Positions 44,367 through 55,978 are shown, counted from the first letter of the stretch. The stretch is DNA of 64,000 bases from Molanna angustata (GCA_963576475.1 OY754967.1:28750595-28814594); one strand, 5' to 3'. A program made the numbers and translations. Notes: a model not told the origin generated them from the letters alone.

Positions 44367-44367
44367 C

Positions 44368-44385
44368 TGGCGCAATCTGGAACAA
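44368..44385 (+). other. primer-binding site
   Basis: TGGCGCAATCTGGAACAA starts one base after the LTR. The leading TGG pairs with the CCA end of a tRNA. The specific tRNA was not identified. Confidence 0.65.
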
Positions 44386-44897
44386 ATCTACGCAGAAAAT
44401 TGGGAATTTTTTCGAGAAGAAAAAATTTTTCGGCGTAACAGGCGACAATATTTTTTTTTCACTGTGAAAAAAAATTTGGAGGTACGAGTTCGTACAAGTG
44501 TACATAGACACTGTAGTGTACGAAAAGAAGATCTTCGAGGAAGCAGTATCGGAGCTGAAGAAGACAGGGATCTTCTAGATACGACTTCGGGAGACTTCGA
44601 CTGGACTTCAAGGGGACCAGAGGGGACCAAGGAAGACCAGGAAGGACAACGGTAACGAGAGTCAGAGAGGACCAGGGGACCACAAGGATTGGACAAGAGG
44701 ATTGGCTGCTTGCTGTGAACGAGCGTCGAGCAGAGGCAACGGAAGAGGACCAGAGAGCTGGAAGACCAGGATTCGACAGAGACGACTTCTGCAGAGACAG
44801 GGTTGGGCCGTAGTGCAGGTTCAAGCGACTGGACAGGATCGAGATAAGATAAGTGTATTTTTCTTTTCTTGTCTGTAGGTATTCTTTTTTCGGTAAT
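44386..44897 (+). other. untranslated leader of the LTR element
   Basis: About 510 bases between the primer site and the first in-frame ATG. Purine-rich and GC-richer than the surroundings. Minus-strand frames of 155-172 codons across it are shadows. Confidence 0.6.
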
Positions 44898-47447
44898 ATG
44901 GAACAAAGGAATCTACAGCTTTTCAATCACGAGAGTGATTTGTGGAGTGTGTTCAGGGTACGTTTTGAGCAATTCATCATAGCTGATGATGAAAAAATGT
45001 CTGAATCAAGGAAGAGAGCAATATTTTTAACCTCTTTGTCTGAAAAAACTTTTGTTTTATTACAAAACTTGTGTGTACCAAGAAAAGTTACTGAAGAAAA
45101 ATTGTCGAAATTATTTGATCATTTGGATAATTTTTGTAATGAAACTGTTTCTCCGTATATTGAGAGAGAAAAATTTTATTGTATGAAACAGTCTGAACAT
45201 GAATCAGTAAAAGAGTTTGCTTGTAAATTAAAAGAGCGTAGTGTTAAATGTCAATTTAATGATCGTCTGGAAGAATCTTTGAAAGATATTTTTATTATCG
45301 GTTTGTGTAATAGTCAAATAAAAGAAAAGTTGTATTTGGAGGACGAGAAAAAGGGTTTCTCTCAAATACTTGAATATGCAAATGTATTGGAATCGGTATC
45401 AAAAAATAAAAATATGATAAAAAGTTGTAAATCAGAAATTTGTGAAATCAAAAGTAAACAGAATAGTAGGTATAATAAAAATAGTGCACATAGAAGGAAT
45501 TTCAATGAAGTTGATAAGAAAAGGAATAGATCAGTATCACCGCATGTTAGTAATAGGAATTTAAAATGTTTTGCATGTTTATCGGATAGTCATTTAATTA
45601 AAGATTGTAAATTTAAAAGTTTTAAGTGTAATAAGTGTAGAAAAATGGGTCATTTTGCGAAAGCATGTAAAAACGATCAGTTTGGTAAAAGAAAAAATAG
45701 TATTTTTACTATGGAAAATAATACGAACGTAAATGTTGTTTGCAATACGGAAGGTAATAATGAAATTGTAAATCCATTCATGATTAATATATGTATTGGT
45801 AGTCAGATTATTCACGCGATGATTGATACAGGTGCTAATGTATGTGTAATTCCGAAAGATATTTATTTTAAGAAGTTTAAAAATTATAAATTGAATAAAC
45901 CGACAAGTATTTTAAAATCATACGACGGTAGTATTTTAAAATGTATTGGTATGTGTATAATGGAAGTAACATACAACAATATCAAACAAGTGATTGAATT
46001 TTTCGTAGTAAACAATGGCAACAGTGTAATAATAGGTAGGAATGTTATTCGGAAATTCACCTTATTGGGTGATAGCCAATCACTGACGAGAATTCTTAGT
46101 GAAAAAAAAAATATACCGACGTTAGCAGCAAATAGATTGCAAGTTGAGTCTATAGATAATTGTTCTGATTATTTATCGAGAGTACCGGTTAGTGAACCAG
46201 ATAATAGTTGTGATAACTTGACAGATAATTATTTAAATTTAATATGTGACAGTGAGCAAATTTGTATAAACATTGAGCAGATTAGTGAGGCAATTAGTTA
46301 TGATGATGTGTTAGTGCGTATTATGTATTGTTTACAGACAAAATGGCCGGATAAAGTTAACAAAGACAGTGATTTGTGGCATTTCTGGATAAAGAGAAAT
46401 GAGTTATCAATTATAAAAGGGTGCATTTTGTGGAATCATAGAGTAGTTATTCCGTCAAGCTTGAGAGATAAAATTTTAGGTATGTTACATAGATCTCATC
46501 TTGGTATTGTGAAGACAAAAGGTCTTACAAGAGGTTATGTTTATTGGCCGAAAATTGATAAAGACATTGAAGAATTAGTTAGTGAATGTTTTGAATGCTC
46601 AAAAGTTGCCGCATCGGAACCAAAAAATGTATTAACAAGCTGGCCTAAGGAAGAGTCGGTTTGGACGAGAATACATATTGATTTTTTTGGACCAATTGCA
46701 GGTAAATCATTTCTTGTTGTATGTGATGCATATTCAAAATGGATTGAATGCTTAGAAATGAAGAATATTAATGCGTTTTGCACCATTAACGCATTAAAAA
46801 AATTATTTTGTCAATTTGGATGTGTCAAAACGATAGTATCGGATAATGGTAGTGCTTTTATATCAAATCAATTTCAGAGTTTTTGTGTTGAACATGGTAT
46901 AAAACATGTAACGTCACCAATATTTTCACCTTCTTCCAATGGTCAAGCGGAAAACACGGTGAAAACGTGTAAAATGTTTTTAAAAAAATTATTAATAAAT
47001 AATATAAAATTTATGAGTGATTTTGAAAATAGAATTGATAATTTTTTAGTTGATTATCGGAATTCTCCGCATGTTTCAACAAAGGTTGAACCAGCAGTTT
47101 TAATGTTAGGTAGAAAACTAAGGACAAATTTTGACATTTTCATTCCTGAATTTAATTGTAATGATAATAATGATAATGATGATATTATTGGACATAACTT
47201 GTTAAAAAGCCAAAAGAGGCAGCATTATTATTATGGAGGGAGAGAGAGGAAGGAATTGAAAACAGGTCAAAAATGTTGGGTAAAAGACTACAGGGTAGTA
47301 AACAAACCAACATGGGTTTTGGGACAGATTACTAGGAAAATTGGGAAGGCAATTTACTTGGTAAATGTTCTGGGTACTAGTTACACATGGAAAAGGCATG
47401 TTAACCAATTAAGAACCACAAGTGTAAAGTGGTCAGATGGGGGGTAG
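44898..47447 (+). CDS. Gag-protease-integrase polyprotein with RT deleted
   Basis: 849 residues from the ATG at 44898 (MEQRNLQLF); a longer reading from GTG 44853 is less likely. Order: Gag with a helical capsid-like region (about 1-200); two CCHC knuckles, CFACLSDSHLIKDC (224-237) and CNKCRKMGHFAKAC (244-257); aspartic protease IDTGAN (catalytic Asp 310). Near residue 390 it jumps to the last part of RNase H (GDSQSLTRILSEKK), and a second small in-frame gap precedes NCSDYLSRVPV. Integrase follows: an HRSH...CFEC zinc site (531-570) and a DD35E core with Asp 595, Asp 649 and Glu 685. The reverse transcriptase (YxDD) is absent. The frame is open throughout. Function inferred: particle formation and integration using a helper's RT. 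Confidence 0.9.
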   Translation: MEQRNLQLFNHESDLWSVFRVRFEQFIIADDEKMSESRKRAIFLTSLSEKTFVLLQNLCVPRKVTEEKLSKLFDHLDNFCNETVSPYIEREKFYCMKQSEHESVKEFACKLKERSVKCQFNDRLEESLKDIFIIGLCNSQIKEKLYLEDEKKGFSQILEYANVLESVSKNKNMIKSCKSEICEIKSKQNSRYNKNSAHRRNFNEVDKKRNRSVSPHVSNRNLKCFACLSDSHLIKDCKFKSFKCNKCRKMGHFAKACKNDQFGKRKNSIFTMENNTNVNVVCNTEGNNEIVNPFMINICIGSQIIHAMIDTGANVCVIPKDIYFKKFKNYKLNKPTSILKSYDGSILKCIGMCIMEVTYNNIKQVIEFFVVNNGNSVIIGRNVIRKFTLLGDSQSLTRILSEKKNIPTLAANRLQVESIDNCSDYLSRVPVSEPDNSCDNLTDNYLNLICDSEQICINIEQISEAISYDDVLVRIMYCLQTKWPDKVNKDSDLWHFWIKRNELSIIKGCILWNHRVVIPSSLRDKILGMLHRSHLGIVKTKGLTRGYVYWPKIDKDIEELVSECFECSKVAASEPKNVLTSWPKEESVWTRIHIDFFGPIAGKSFLVVCDAYSKWIECLEMKNINAFCTINALKKLFCQFGCVKTIVSDNGSAFISNQFQSFCVEHGIKHVTSPIFSPSSNGQAENTVKTCKMFLKKLLINNIKFMSDFENRIDNFLVDYRNSPHVSTKVEPAVLMLGRKLRTNFDIFIPEFNCNDNNDNDDIIGHNLLKSQKRQHYYYGGRERKELKTGQKCWVKDYRVVNKPTWVLGQITRKIGKAIYLVNVLGTSYTWKRHVNQLRTTSVKWSDGG

Positions 47448-47684
47448 AAAGTTGTTCTCATAGTTCTTGTGGGTCTCGACTCTGAAGCTTATGGATTGCT
47501 TGAGTTTGGACCCGGACACCCCAGTTCACTCCTCGGATGCTAAGTTGTGTTTCCTCTTGTTTCAGGTTATCGGGAGGGTTGCCTGGAGGCAGGATGGAGG
47601 AACACTTGGACACTCGATCCTGGACATCGGTTATCCCTGCAGGCCAGTGTAAGGGATGGATGTCAGAGGTTAAGTGTGGAGGAG
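47448..47684 (+). other. 3' untranslated region and polypurine tract
   Basis: Contains a splice-acceptor-like TTTCCTCTTGTTTCAG ending at 47565, and GTGTGGAGGAG immediately before the 3' LTR as the plus-strand primer. No envelope frame. Confidence 0.6.
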
Positions 47685-47930
47685 TGTGAGATATGTGAGT
47701 GAAAGAGATAGCATGTCTGTGTGTGTATATAGTGTTTGAATGGGCACGCGGCGCGTCATTCATCGTTCCGCCGTTGATAGCTACCTCCGTGAATTGTAAT
47801 AGTATTTGACCTTGAATTGTATCTTGTATATTTGACGTATTGTAATTAAAGTGTAAAAGAATAGACATCTTTTACTTACAATTACTAAGAGTTCCACCCC
47901 AACAAATAAGTAGTGTATAGGGACACTATA
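47685..47930 (+). repeat. 3' LTR
   Basis: 246 bp, colinear with the 5' LTR and ending GGGACACTATA before the GCCAA duplication. Confidence 0.9.
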
Positions 47931-47935
47931 GCCAA

Positions 47936-49322
47936 CATAAAGTTATCTTAGTTAAATGTATACTTTCTTTTTTTTTCACTTTAATTTTCACTTTTGTTTA
48001 TGTACCAACACAGCATTGTATAATTTTGGCATTCATAGTAATCTGGTTGGTTGGAAGAAATTACCTAATGGTAATAAGCCCGCCATTGTGCGTTACAATT
48101 GTTTATATTATGTACAAAACAATGAATAAAAAACAAATATAGTTTACGAAAAAACACATTTTAATTTTTTTCCCTCCACACTATGAAATAGTGGAAAATC
48201 ATGATTTCACAATTTTAAAAGCGTATTTTTTACGTCAATTTCTCAACGGGTAGTATGTAAAGAGATTTCGTCGTGATGTGTTTGTATGTACCTACGCCGT
48301 ATTAGGCGTCCGCTGTATGCCGTATGTCTTGTCCTTATTGTGTCCTCTCTACAGCCCAAACTATATGTAGTCCGATCGACTTCATATTTACATCATATGT
48401 GTAACGTACATAGACCTAGAGCTGATTAGTTTTCCAAAGACTATTCTCAATTTTTTCTCTATGATTTCATCATTTACTTTTGTTTTTTTTGTGTCCTCTC
48501 TACGGCCCAAACATATTGATATACTGACATTTTAATATATTTTCATTATGATATATTGACTTCATATTGATATCATATAAATGTAAAGTTCATAAGAGCT
48601 GATAAATTTTCCACAGATATACGTTAATTTCTTCTCTATGATTTCATCTGTGCAAATTTTTATAGTGCTCTCACGGTCTGGAAAATCCATATCTCCATAT
48701 ACATATCTCGTGATTAACCATTAGTTTTTAAACCTATTTTATTTCTGTCATCCAAAGGTTTACTACACTATTTTGTATTTTAAAAAGTTGACTTGCTCAA
48801 AGATGCTCGTAGGCATATGAATTAAAATAATTACTTTTTGTGACGTAAAATAAAAATTTGTGGATAGTCATTTTATTTTCATTTTTTATGTGAATACACA
48901 CAGCACATGTGACTTTTGAAATCTTCCCTTTGAAAATGTTTTCAAAGAGATTTAAAGATTTGTGAAAAATAAACCATTTGAAGGTTTTTTGATAGTCAAA
49001 AATACGAAAGAATCTTTAATGTAAAAGGGTGGCAGTAAACGGTCATAACATTCTATTTTGTATAATATTCCTTTTGAAGTGCGGAAAAAACGAACGAATT
49101 TATTCAAGCCATTATTCGTTGAACCTAAAATATTTTTTATATAAAATTCGACATTTTTTCAAATAACTATTTTTTAAAATAATATGCTTTTTTAAATAAT
49201 GTTAAATATAATCTCTTTTTTAAGTTTCTTTTTAATATAAAACTAAAGAAAAAATATTAAACCTTTCACGGGATATTTCTAATTTATTAAAAAAATTCCA
49301 ACTATTCTAAAAGGTTACTCGA
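47936..49322. other. AT-rich DNA with a degenerate tandem pair
   Basis: Two diverged units of about 150 bp at 48340-48475 and 48490-48650 share GTGTCCTCTCTAC.GCCCAAAC, TTGACTTCATATT and CTCTATGATTTCATC. A SINE-tail-like scrap (ACCTAATGGTAATAAGCCCGCC) is near 48064-48085, read without its last two bases. No gene. Confidence 0.5.
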
Positions 49323-49795
49323 GAGATAACAAAATAATGCTATTCACATAAACTGGTATATATATTTTTGGTAGAACCATGGTCACCCGAGAGATAACAA
49401 AATAATGCTATTCACATAAACTGGTATATATATATTTTTGGTAGAACCATGGTCACCCGAGAGATAACAAAATAATGCTATTCACATAAACTGGTATATA
49501 TATATTTTTGGTAGAACCATGGTCACCCGAGAGATAACAAAATAATGCTCTTCACATAAACTGGTATATATATTTTTGGTAGAACCATGGTCACCCGAGA
49601 GATAACAAAATAATGCTATTCACATAAACTGGTATATATATTTTTGGTAGAACCATGGTCACCCGAGAGATAACAAAATAATGCTTTTCACATAAACTGG
49701 TATATATATTTTTGGTAGAACCATGGTCACCCGAGAGATAACAAAATAATGCTATTCACATGTCATTTATAAACTGGTATATATTAGACGTTGGC
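49323..49795. repeat. 68-70-bp minisatellite, six full units plus a partial unit
   Basis: Units start GAGATAACAAAATAATGCT at 49323, 49391, 49461, 49531, 49599, 49667 and 49735 (spacing 68 or 70 bp). The 2-bp steps come from one TA more or less in an internal TATATA run. Units contain AGAACCATGGTCACCC. The last unit is broken by an extra GTCATTTATA-like insert. Confidence 0.9.
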
Positions 49796-50071
49796 CGAAA
49801 CTCAAATAATATAAGTTTCTTAACATCTTTCGAACAATAAAAAATCAAGATGTTCCAAATGTCCAAGTAATAAAGACTGAAAAACAAAAACGAAAACGTA
49901 CTGTACGTATTAAAAACCTATTGTACCTATTGTCATTGCACTATGCGCTATATGCAGCATATTCACGTATGCACTCAATGCTTTTGGAACATCATACATC
50001 CTGTTTTATTCATATTATAGTATGATTTATTTTGTTTTTTTCCTATAAAAGACAATAAAATTTCTTCCCAT
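49796..50071. other. non-coding DNA
   Basis: Nothing recognised. Confidence 0.4.
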
Positions 50072-50350
50072 TATGTGGGGTCGACCCTCCTCGTCCTCAT
50101 TCGCCAAGTCCCTCTCTCCTGTGCGTCTCCCTCGCGCAAGTCTGCCTCCCGCAACTCCCTTGTGATTGTGGAGTGCCACGTTGTTAGTGGTCTGCCTGGT
50201 TTTCTAGCCTGCACTTGGATGTCCATCGCTCTGCGTATCATATTGCCTCTGGTCGCCTTATGACGTGTCCGTACCATCTCAATCTACTCTCGAGCAACTT
50301 ATCGGTGATTGGGGCGACGCTAAAGCTACCTCGGACATGTACATTCCGCA
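50072..50350 (-). pseudogene. LINE reverse transcriptase C-terminus relic (second family)
   Basis: On the minus strand: VRGSFSVAPITDKLLESRLR then WYGHVIRRPEAI. A one-step frame break follows, then NMIRRAMDIQVQARKPGRPL and READLREGDAQERGTWRMRT, ending VDPT and a stop. The LRW.GHV.RR...MD....GRP..TW......LREA.L...DA.DR..WR pattern is the C-terminus of common insect LINE pol proteins, distinct from the copies at 19211 and 35185. Truncated and frameshifted. Confidence 0.75.
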
Positions 50351-50391
50351 CTCTGTCCATCATAGTCAGGCAAGAGACAATTATAAAATTT

Positions 50392-50930
50392 ATTTTTACT
50401 TCTCACTAATTCAAGGGAATAAAGTAGGGAGGAATGAATTCGCAATTTAAAGGCTATTTTTTTGGAGATAATCAACTAGTATCATGCTGAGATTTTATTC
50501 TGCAAGTTTCATCACAATTTATCTGTATGTGTGGGCTGTGTACTATATACGGCGGGTATATTCTATTTTATCGACTATAGTGACTATAGACTAAAGTACT
50601 CATTCGGTTAATTTTAAATTTTGCAAATTTGTGTATCCAATACTCGCTTCAACCCCATTATATTTTTAATTATATTTGAATAGTGCTTCTCAATTTTTTT
50701 AACTGTCAAATATTTCGAAGTGATCCAAAGCTCAGGAAATTTGATATTTTTTATTTTCAAATTGGTGAAAAGGCACATCACTTTCATAAAATGCCATTGA
50801 ATAATTATCAAGTTTTCATAATAAAATATTTGTATCAAATATAATTGAATAAACTCCTTTTTTTTCAAAAAATTTTAATACTTTTTGGAGTGACTTGATG
50901 ACTTGTAACTTGGCCACAACCCACTCGATT
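50392..50930 (+). repeat. dispersed 580-bp repeat, copy 2
   Basis: Colinear with 15016-15597 (ATCAACTAGTATCATGCTGA, TAGTGCTTCTCAATTTTTTT, TTGGCCACAACCCACTCG). The minus frame at 50614-50868 exists in both copies only because the sequence is shared. Confidence 0.65.
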
Positions 50931-52423
50931 TTTTCATGATTTTATGTTATTTTACCCAAAATTTCATTTGATGTTCATTGAGTGAGCCATATTACTAACT
51001 TTAAAATGTCTCAATTTATAGAGTTTTTTGACCTACAATTAAATAAATCAATTATTATGAAATCATGTTATTCGATTGAGTAAGGAGTATTATAATAATA
51101 TATAATATTAGATTAAGGCCCTGGGTATACGGATGTATACAAAAATGCACACTTAATCACCTTCTAATGTATGAAACACGAAAAAATATTAAAAAATGGT
51201 AAAATTTAGAGGTTTTTTTTAAATAGCAAGAATATAATCAAAATATTATAATAATAAAAAACTCAACCAATAGATTTTTATATTCTCTATCGATTGTAGT
51301 AAAAATCTACTTCATAGGCCTTGTAGTTTTTTTAGGTTCTTACAATAAAAAAACAAAAAAGGGTTTTACTAAAACTAATTTTACAAGAAAAGTATTAAAC
51401 AAATTCAAAAGTCAAATAACTCATGCAATAGAACTTTTCCTTATTTTAAAGACGTATATTTTGAGTGTATTAGGGAAATTATAATCAAAATATACTACAT
51501 AGACTACTATAGCCTCTTAATGACCTATGTTATTCCGAATATGTTGTGTTAAAATGTATTGTAGTGCAAGGAAATGGCATATTTTAAACTGTTATATATG
51601 ATTTTGTTTGCTGCCATCCACGACCAGCATGCCGAACAATATTTTTAACCTATAAATTTTCACTTGAATTTTATATATAATAAAGATTATTTTTCATACG
51701 ATTTTAAAAATTTTCTACAAACTATAAATAATACATTCAACTATGCGTGCTTTATGTATATCTGGATCTTTGCGAGGTTAACACTTACAAATTGATGCGA
51801 AACTTTTTTGGTTAAATTGTAGAATTCTAAAAGTTTTCCAATAAATATGGTAATATTGAAGGAACAACTTTGTTACCCTTATTAAAATATTCCTGTTAAA
51901 CACCCTGGGCCTGTTTGCATTGCAAAACGTGGCTCCTGTTTTTCTCCACTCCTATTCACTGAAGGTTTCAGCTTGAAGTGAATATGTAATGGGCAAAAAT
52001 TTGGAATTCAAGATTTTTTACGTCCAGTGTTTTGGGATGGGCGTGTTATGTTTGCAAAGCTTGCGTCATTGTTTAAATTATAAATGGTTGGTGTCTTTGT
52101 CTAAAACTGTGATGGGGTAATATTGTGTTTATATTTTAAACATTTTTACGCAGATTTCGCCAAACAAGTCTTATAATATAATTATTATAAATAAAATATT
52201 GGTAAGTACCTACTTACACTCTTTCGGTCTATTAATTTTAGTCCGCAAACGCGACCCCTAATCACCTTGGCAGTAAGATCATTAATAAAATTTGATCTTC
52301 GTGTCTTACAGAGCAGACTTCTACGACAAAGTTCTCAGGTTCCAGTTTTTTTAAATTATGTTTTTGATCTGGATCTTTTATAGATCAACATATACTATTT
52401 CATATTTTTATATTTGTTTGTAT
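50931..52423. other. AT-rich non-coding DNA
   Basis: About 1.5 kb. No gene, RNA or repeat recognised. Confidence 0.45.
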
Positions 52424-53229
52424 ATTTATTTACTAGCTTTTATGTCCCGCCGTTGGCCAAGAATGTAATATTGTGATGGAAAAAGCAATCTTTTTTATAA
52501 TATTGTCACCCAATTATTTTGCAAAATCGGACTATGAAAAGTGGTTTGAAATATGATTGAATTTGATTGTAAAATGTTCAAGTGATGGCCACAACCCATT
52601 ATTTTTTATAAAGTGTGAATGAAGTACAATATACAAAATTTCTGCACGCATGGACTATGCGAAATGGTTTTAAATATGACTGTTTATCAACGTTGTAAAG
52701 AGATTGGTTTGGCCACAACCCCCATTTTTAAATATTATCATCGAAATAAATTTTAATATGTACCTATTGAAAATTTAGTAATTTTGGATGTTGGGATGTG
52801 GTTAAAATTTGATTAAACAAATGTACTGAAAATATCTAGTGTTGGTCACATCATAATATTCGTTTTTATATTTTTGCATCGAGTGTGCATTATATTTTTG
52901 CACAATAAGACTAACAGACTTAAAATTGACACAAAAGTCTACATTAACGAAGAAGAAGAAGACTTAAACTATGGTAAGTAGTTTTTAATTTGAATATAAA
53001 CGTTGTGAAGAGTTCAGTAATGGCCACAACCCCCATTCTTTAAATATTGTCAACTAAATCAAATACGTAGGTGTTGAAAAATTATTCAAAATAGGATGAT
53101 ATAAATGATTTAAATTGGATTAAACAAAAGTATTGAAAAGATTCTAGTGCAGGTTACATCGTCACATCCCACAATCCATTCGTTTTTACATATGTATTTT
53201 CATCAAGTATGCATATCGTTAAAAATATT

Positions 53230-54010
53230 TCTGCACAATAGACTATTAGACTTAAAACTAACCCAAAAGTCTAGTTAAAATAGAGAAAGATAAGTATAAG
53301 ACTATACGAAATAGTTTGTATAAAAAACTATCCCAATGGTCTACGTAAAATAAGTTAAAATACATAAAATAGAAGAAAAAGACTATTGGAAATAGATTGT
53401 ATGAAAAAAAACCAAAAGGTCTTCATAAAAGAAGAAGAAGATTAATCTATAGGAAATAGTTTGTATAAAATTCACCCAAGTTCTACATAAAATAAGAAAA
53501 CGAAGAAAAAGACTAAAGGAAATAGTTTGTGTAAAAACTGACTACATAAGTAAGATCTACATAAAAAAAGATGAATTAGACAATAGGAGTATGTATAAAA
53601 GCTCACCCAAAGGTCTACAAAAAAGAAGAAGAATTAGACTATTGGAAATTGTTTGTATAAAAACTGACCAAAGGTCTACATAAAAGATGATGAATAAGAC
53701 TATAGGAAATAGTTAATATAAAAACTGATTCAAAGGTCTATATAAAAGAATAATAATTAAACTATAGAAAAAGTTTGTATAAAAACTCACCTTTGGTCTA
53801 CACAAAAGAAAAAGAAATTAATAAGACTATTGGAAATAGTTTGTATTAAAACTCTCCCAAAAGTCTACGTAAATGAAGAAGAAGAATAATTAGACTATAG
53901 GAAATAATTTTTATAAAAACTGACCCAAATGTATACATAAAAGAAGAAGAAGATGAATTAGACTATAGGAAATAGTTTGTATAAAAACTGTCCTACATAA
54001 AATTAAGAAA
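53230..54010. repeat. 60-70-bp degenerate tandem units
   Basis: Each unit carries GACTATAGGAAATAGTTTGT, then ATAAAAACTGACC.AA.GTCTAC and GAAGAAGAAG. About ten to twelve units. Copy A has four or five. Confidence 0.7.
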
Positions 54011-54020
54011 AAGAAAAAGA

Positions 54021-54140
54021 CCCGTCGCTTCAGACCCTTCAGTACCTCCCGTCGCTTCAGACCCTTCAGTACCTCCCGTCGCTTCAGACCCTTCAGTACC
54101 TCCCGTCCCTTCAAGCCCTTCAGTACCTCCCGTCCCTTCA
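54021..54140. repeat. 27-bp minisatellite in composite copy B
   Basis: CCCGTCGCTTCAGACCCTTC plus AGTACCT at 54021, 54048, 54075 and 54102 with a partial at 54129. The minus strand encodes a 9-residue period (KGREVLKGL type). Confidence 0.85.
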
Positions 54141-54189
54141 ATTCATCATTACGTCCCTTCCCTTCATTAATTACATCCCGTCTCTTCAG

Positions 54190-55080
54190 TCGGTTAAGAA
54201 AAGTATAAATCCAGAAACTATCCTGGAAGAACCGCGAAGAGATGAAAAGACCTTCTTTTCCCAGGATACTCCACCTTCATAGGTAAAATGACTAAATACA
54301 CGAAGAAGAAGAAAAAAGTTCAAATCCAGATACCTGCGAAGATATGGAAGGAAAATTGGACCTTCTTCTCCCAGGATAGTCCACCTTCATAGTTAAAATG
54401 ACCAAATGCACGATGAAGAAGAAGAAGAAAAAAGTTTATATCCAGAAACCGTCTTGGAAGACCTGCTAAGAGATGGAAGGACAGTTGGACCTTCTTCTCC
54501 CAGGATTCTCCAACTTCATACGTAAAATGACCAAAAATACACGATGAAGAAGAAGAAGAAGAAGAAGAAAAAAGTTTAAATCCAGAAACCTGTGAAGAGA
54601 TGGAAGGAAAATTGGACCTTCTTCTCCCAGGTTAGTCCACCTTCATAGTTAAAATGACTAAATAGACGATGAAGAAGAAGAAGAAAATAGTTTAAATCCA
54701 GAAACCTGCGAAGAGATGGAAGGAAAATTGGACCTTCATCTCCCAGGATAGTTCATCTTCATAGGTAAGATGACCAAATACACGATGAAGAAAAAAAAGA
54801 AAAAAGTTTAAACCCAGAAACCTGTGAAGAGATGGTCGGAAAATGGGACCTTCTTCTCCCAGGATAGTCCACCTTCATAGGTAAAATAACCAAATACACG
54901 ATGAAGAAGAAGAAGAAAAAAGTTAAAATCCACAAACCGTCCTGGAAGACCTGCGAAGAGATGGAGGGACAGTCGGACATTCTTTTCCCAGGATACTCCC
55001 CCTTCATAGGTTAAATGACCAAATTCACGAAGAAGAAGAAGAATAAGAAAAAAGTTTAAATCCAGAAACCATCCAGGGCA
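54190..55080. repeat. LINE-tail-derived tandem array, about eight units
   Basis: Units of 105-139 bp start at about 54207, 54319, 54438, 54577, 54693, 54810, 54925 and 55058 with AAATCCAGAAACC. Most then carry GCGAAGAGATGGAAGGAC and TTGGACCTTCTTCTCCCAGG, read across as GRPAKRWKDSWTFFSQDT and a stop, and end in GAAGAAGAAG. This is the C-terminal GRPPKRWRDSW...SQ and GAA tail of the LINEs at 19211 and 35171, amplified in tandem. No RT remains. Confidence 0.8.
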
Positions 55081-55978
55081 CACGCTCGACAATTCACCAA
55101 AGTTTCATTGTAATCGGACAAACGGTTTAGGAGTACATCGCATACAATTTTCCGATAGGAAATCAGTATATTGTTGATTTGTAAGTAAATAGTAATAGGT
55201 AGGTACCTACCTACAACAATATTCTAAAGAAATTCTATTCATAACAAATTTTATTTGAATATCAGAATCTTTCCGTTACCATAGTAACCATTCCAATACG
55301 TTAAAAATATCAAATGGTTTGAGACTTTTTTGAATATGTAGGTACCTACATTGGTTTGTTCGATGCCATAAAAATGAAAATTGTCCGAAATATCAAATAT
55401 TATATACAAATTATGCAATTTTATTATGCCTATATCTTTACTAATAATTAACAGAATTTTACAATTTACGTCTTAAAACTTGCCGTAATGTCTTGTGTTT
55501 CATTTTATTATTTCATAATTACATTTATTTCAAAGTTTTATTATTTTCAAGAACATATTCATTCGGTGGGAAAATGAAATATTGTATGAAAAGATATTAA
55601 AATGGCGGCGTTTATGTACAAAAGGCTTTCTTTAAAAATAAGTTAAACATTATAATTATACCAAATATTCACCATGTTTTTCACTTAAACGCTAAGTTAT
55701 ACTTCAAAATATATTTTTTTTTTGTGTAAATACGTACTTCTAACTTTTAAACTAACAGATATTTGCGTGCAAAATGTACACTTTTTTGACAGATATGACT
55801 TGGAAAATTTTGTATGAAAAAAATAATTATTGAAATATTTTTAAAATTCAGCATTTTTATCGCATTATTTTTAGCGTGACACTGCATCAGGTATACAGGT
55901 ACACGTTCGCACATAAATTAGATTTTTAGATGCTCTTGGTTTTTCAGAAGGCGTGAGACAAACACACACACACACACA

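Larger units (their letters stand above)
44121..47930 (+). mobile_element. Ty3/Gypsy-type LTR retrotransposon lacking reverse transcriptase
   Basis: Complete insertion: 5' LTR 44121-44366, 3' LTR 47685-47930, and 5-bp target duplication GCCAA on both sides (44116-44120, 47931-47935). The LTRs are each 246 bp and differ at two positions that I can see, so the insertion is recent. A primer-binding site (TGGCGCAATCTGG) begins at 44368 and a short purine tract (GGAGGAG) ends at 47684. The single internal frame has Gag, protease and integrase, but the reverse transcriptase and most of RNase H are deleted in frame. There is no envelope gene. It must rely on another element's reverse transcriptase. 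Confidence 0.9.

Noticed and set aside
44388..44926. Minus-strand frames of 155-172 codons, Ser/Leu-rich
   Set aside because: Antisense shadow of the purine-rich leader of the LTR element; no domain.
44898..47447. Endogenous retrovirus with an envelope gene
   Set aside because: Only about 240 bases lie between the integrase end and the 3' LTR, and none encode an envelope-like protein.
47458..47868. 136-codon minus-strand frame, and a similar one at 44071-44304
   Set aside because: They are the reverse of the LTR and its flank. The shared peptide is due to LTR duplication.
50614..50868. 84-codon minus frame resembling one at 15241-15444
   Set aside because: Both lie in the two copies of the dispersed 580-bp repeat. 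There is no domain and the similarity is nucleotide-level.
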